Source of the DNA: K189A clade bacterium
Lineage (GTDB): Bacteria > Pseudomonadota > Gammaproteobacteria > Pseudomonadales > Azotimanducaceae
Assembly (NCBI GenBank): GCA_007571095.1
Contig: RKSB01000103.1
Location: 1 to 12,996, forward strand
DNA: 12,996 bases
Reading direction: 5' to 3'
In this document: piece after piece, positions 12,608 to 12,996 of the stretch
Position numbering within the stretch: position 1 is the stretch's first letter
Layout: each line of letters opens with the position of its first letter
Notes under the pieces: model-generated
Told to the model about the DNA's origin: nothing
The model's database searches: none
The model's input: only the letters and a program-made list of their open reading frames with translations
Made by a program: the position numbers and the translations under genes

Positions 12608-12996
12608 AGGGGTTTCCGCTTCCAGGCACCATAGGCGTGCCAGGCAGGGGTGCGTCCATAGTCCTCTGTGGCCTTTCCTGCAACCGTCTGGGGAAAGAGC
12701 CGAGTGTCAACCGAAGCAGCCACCTGCATCTGAAAGATATGCTCGGGCATAAAGCCCGTTTCCTGCATCATGGCCTCAACATCCAGCTCGTGCATTCTGC
12801 TCCAGAAAGGCTCGTTGTTGTTGAGCGTATCCCAGTCTCGCATGAACTGCTCAAAAAGAGGCATCTGCTCTGTGTACCTTGGCTGCTCAAGATGAATGAC
12901 CAGGCCGTCTTTGCTCAACAAACGAAAGGTCTCCGACAGAATACGAGGCAGTGCCTTCATGCTCAGTTCGTGCAGAAACATGCTGGTTGTAATCAG
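12604..12996 (-). CDS. SAM-dependent methyltransferase, C-terminal part (cut by right edge)
   Basis: The visible 130 residues form the C-terminal half of a class I methyltransferase; the frame stays open to the window edge. LITTSMFLHELS corresponds to the beta-strand after the SAM site (motif II region), followed by ALPRILSETFRLLSKDGLVI, the usual helix and beta5 strand with the LL..DG turn. The later part NNNEPFWSRMHELDVEAMM and the ending AYGAWKRKPL match methyltransferases that act on small molecules or lipids. The glycine-rich SAM loop is outside the window. It overlaps the following small gene by four bases and is the most upstream visible gene of the minus-strand operon. The substrate is unknown. 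Confidence 0.83.
   Translation of the reverse strand: MITTSMFLHELSMKALPRILSETFRLLSKDGLVIHLEQPRYTEQMPLFEQFMRDWDTLNNNEPFWSRMHELDVEAMMQETGFMPEHIFQMQVAASVDTRLFPQTVAGKATEDYGRTPAWHAYGAWKRKPL

Overview
The window looks like bacterial chromosome, most likely from a proteobacterium and perhaps a marine gammaproteobacterium. The evidence is tightly packed genes with ATGA, GTGA and TGATG overlaps, Shine-Dalgarno starts, a Sec-type signal peptide and moderately GC-rich codon use. No rRNA, tRNA, transposase, integrase, CRISPR array or phage gene is visible, so the taxonomic call is weak inference.

Region 1 (1-4239, minus strand) is an operon. In transcription order it encodes two MmgE/PrpD-family proteins (4239-2839 and 2842-1463), a PaaK-like acyl-CoA ligase (1450-56), and possibly the first codons of another CDS leaving the left edge (42-1). 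Region 2 (4240-4389) is a 150-bp divergent control region with direct and inverted repeats that resemble operators. Region 3 (4390-9867, plus strand) is a second, tightly coupled operon. It encodes an isochorismatase-fold cysteine hydrolase, two paralogous PuuE-like members of the polysaccharide deacetylase superfamily, a LeuC/LeuD-type hydro-lyase pair, and a zinc-free NADPH double-bond reductase.

Taken together, regions 1-3 look like a divergently transcribed catabolic island. PuuE-like enzymes open cyclic amides or imides, and isochorismatase-fold enzymes release ammonia from half-amides or carbamoyl compounds. LeuCD-type and PrpD-type enzymes hydrate or dehydrate branched di- and tricarboxylates, and PaaK-like ligases make CoA thioesters. 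The best hypothesis is breakdown of an N-containing ring, such as an alkylated cyclic imide, to a branched dicarboxylate and then to CoA thioesters. The substrate cannot be read from sequence. No regulator or transporter is in view.

Region 4 (9787-10373) is an old tandem duplication of about 292 bp. It spans the 3' ends of two convergent genes and leaves a decayed copy of each gene tail between the intact genes. Region 5 (10267-12996, minus strand) is a separate operon. In transcription order it encodes the C-terminal part of a SAM methyltransferase, an uncharacterised small protein, a DUF3598-like protein, a YciI-like protein and an exported two-domain VOC protein.
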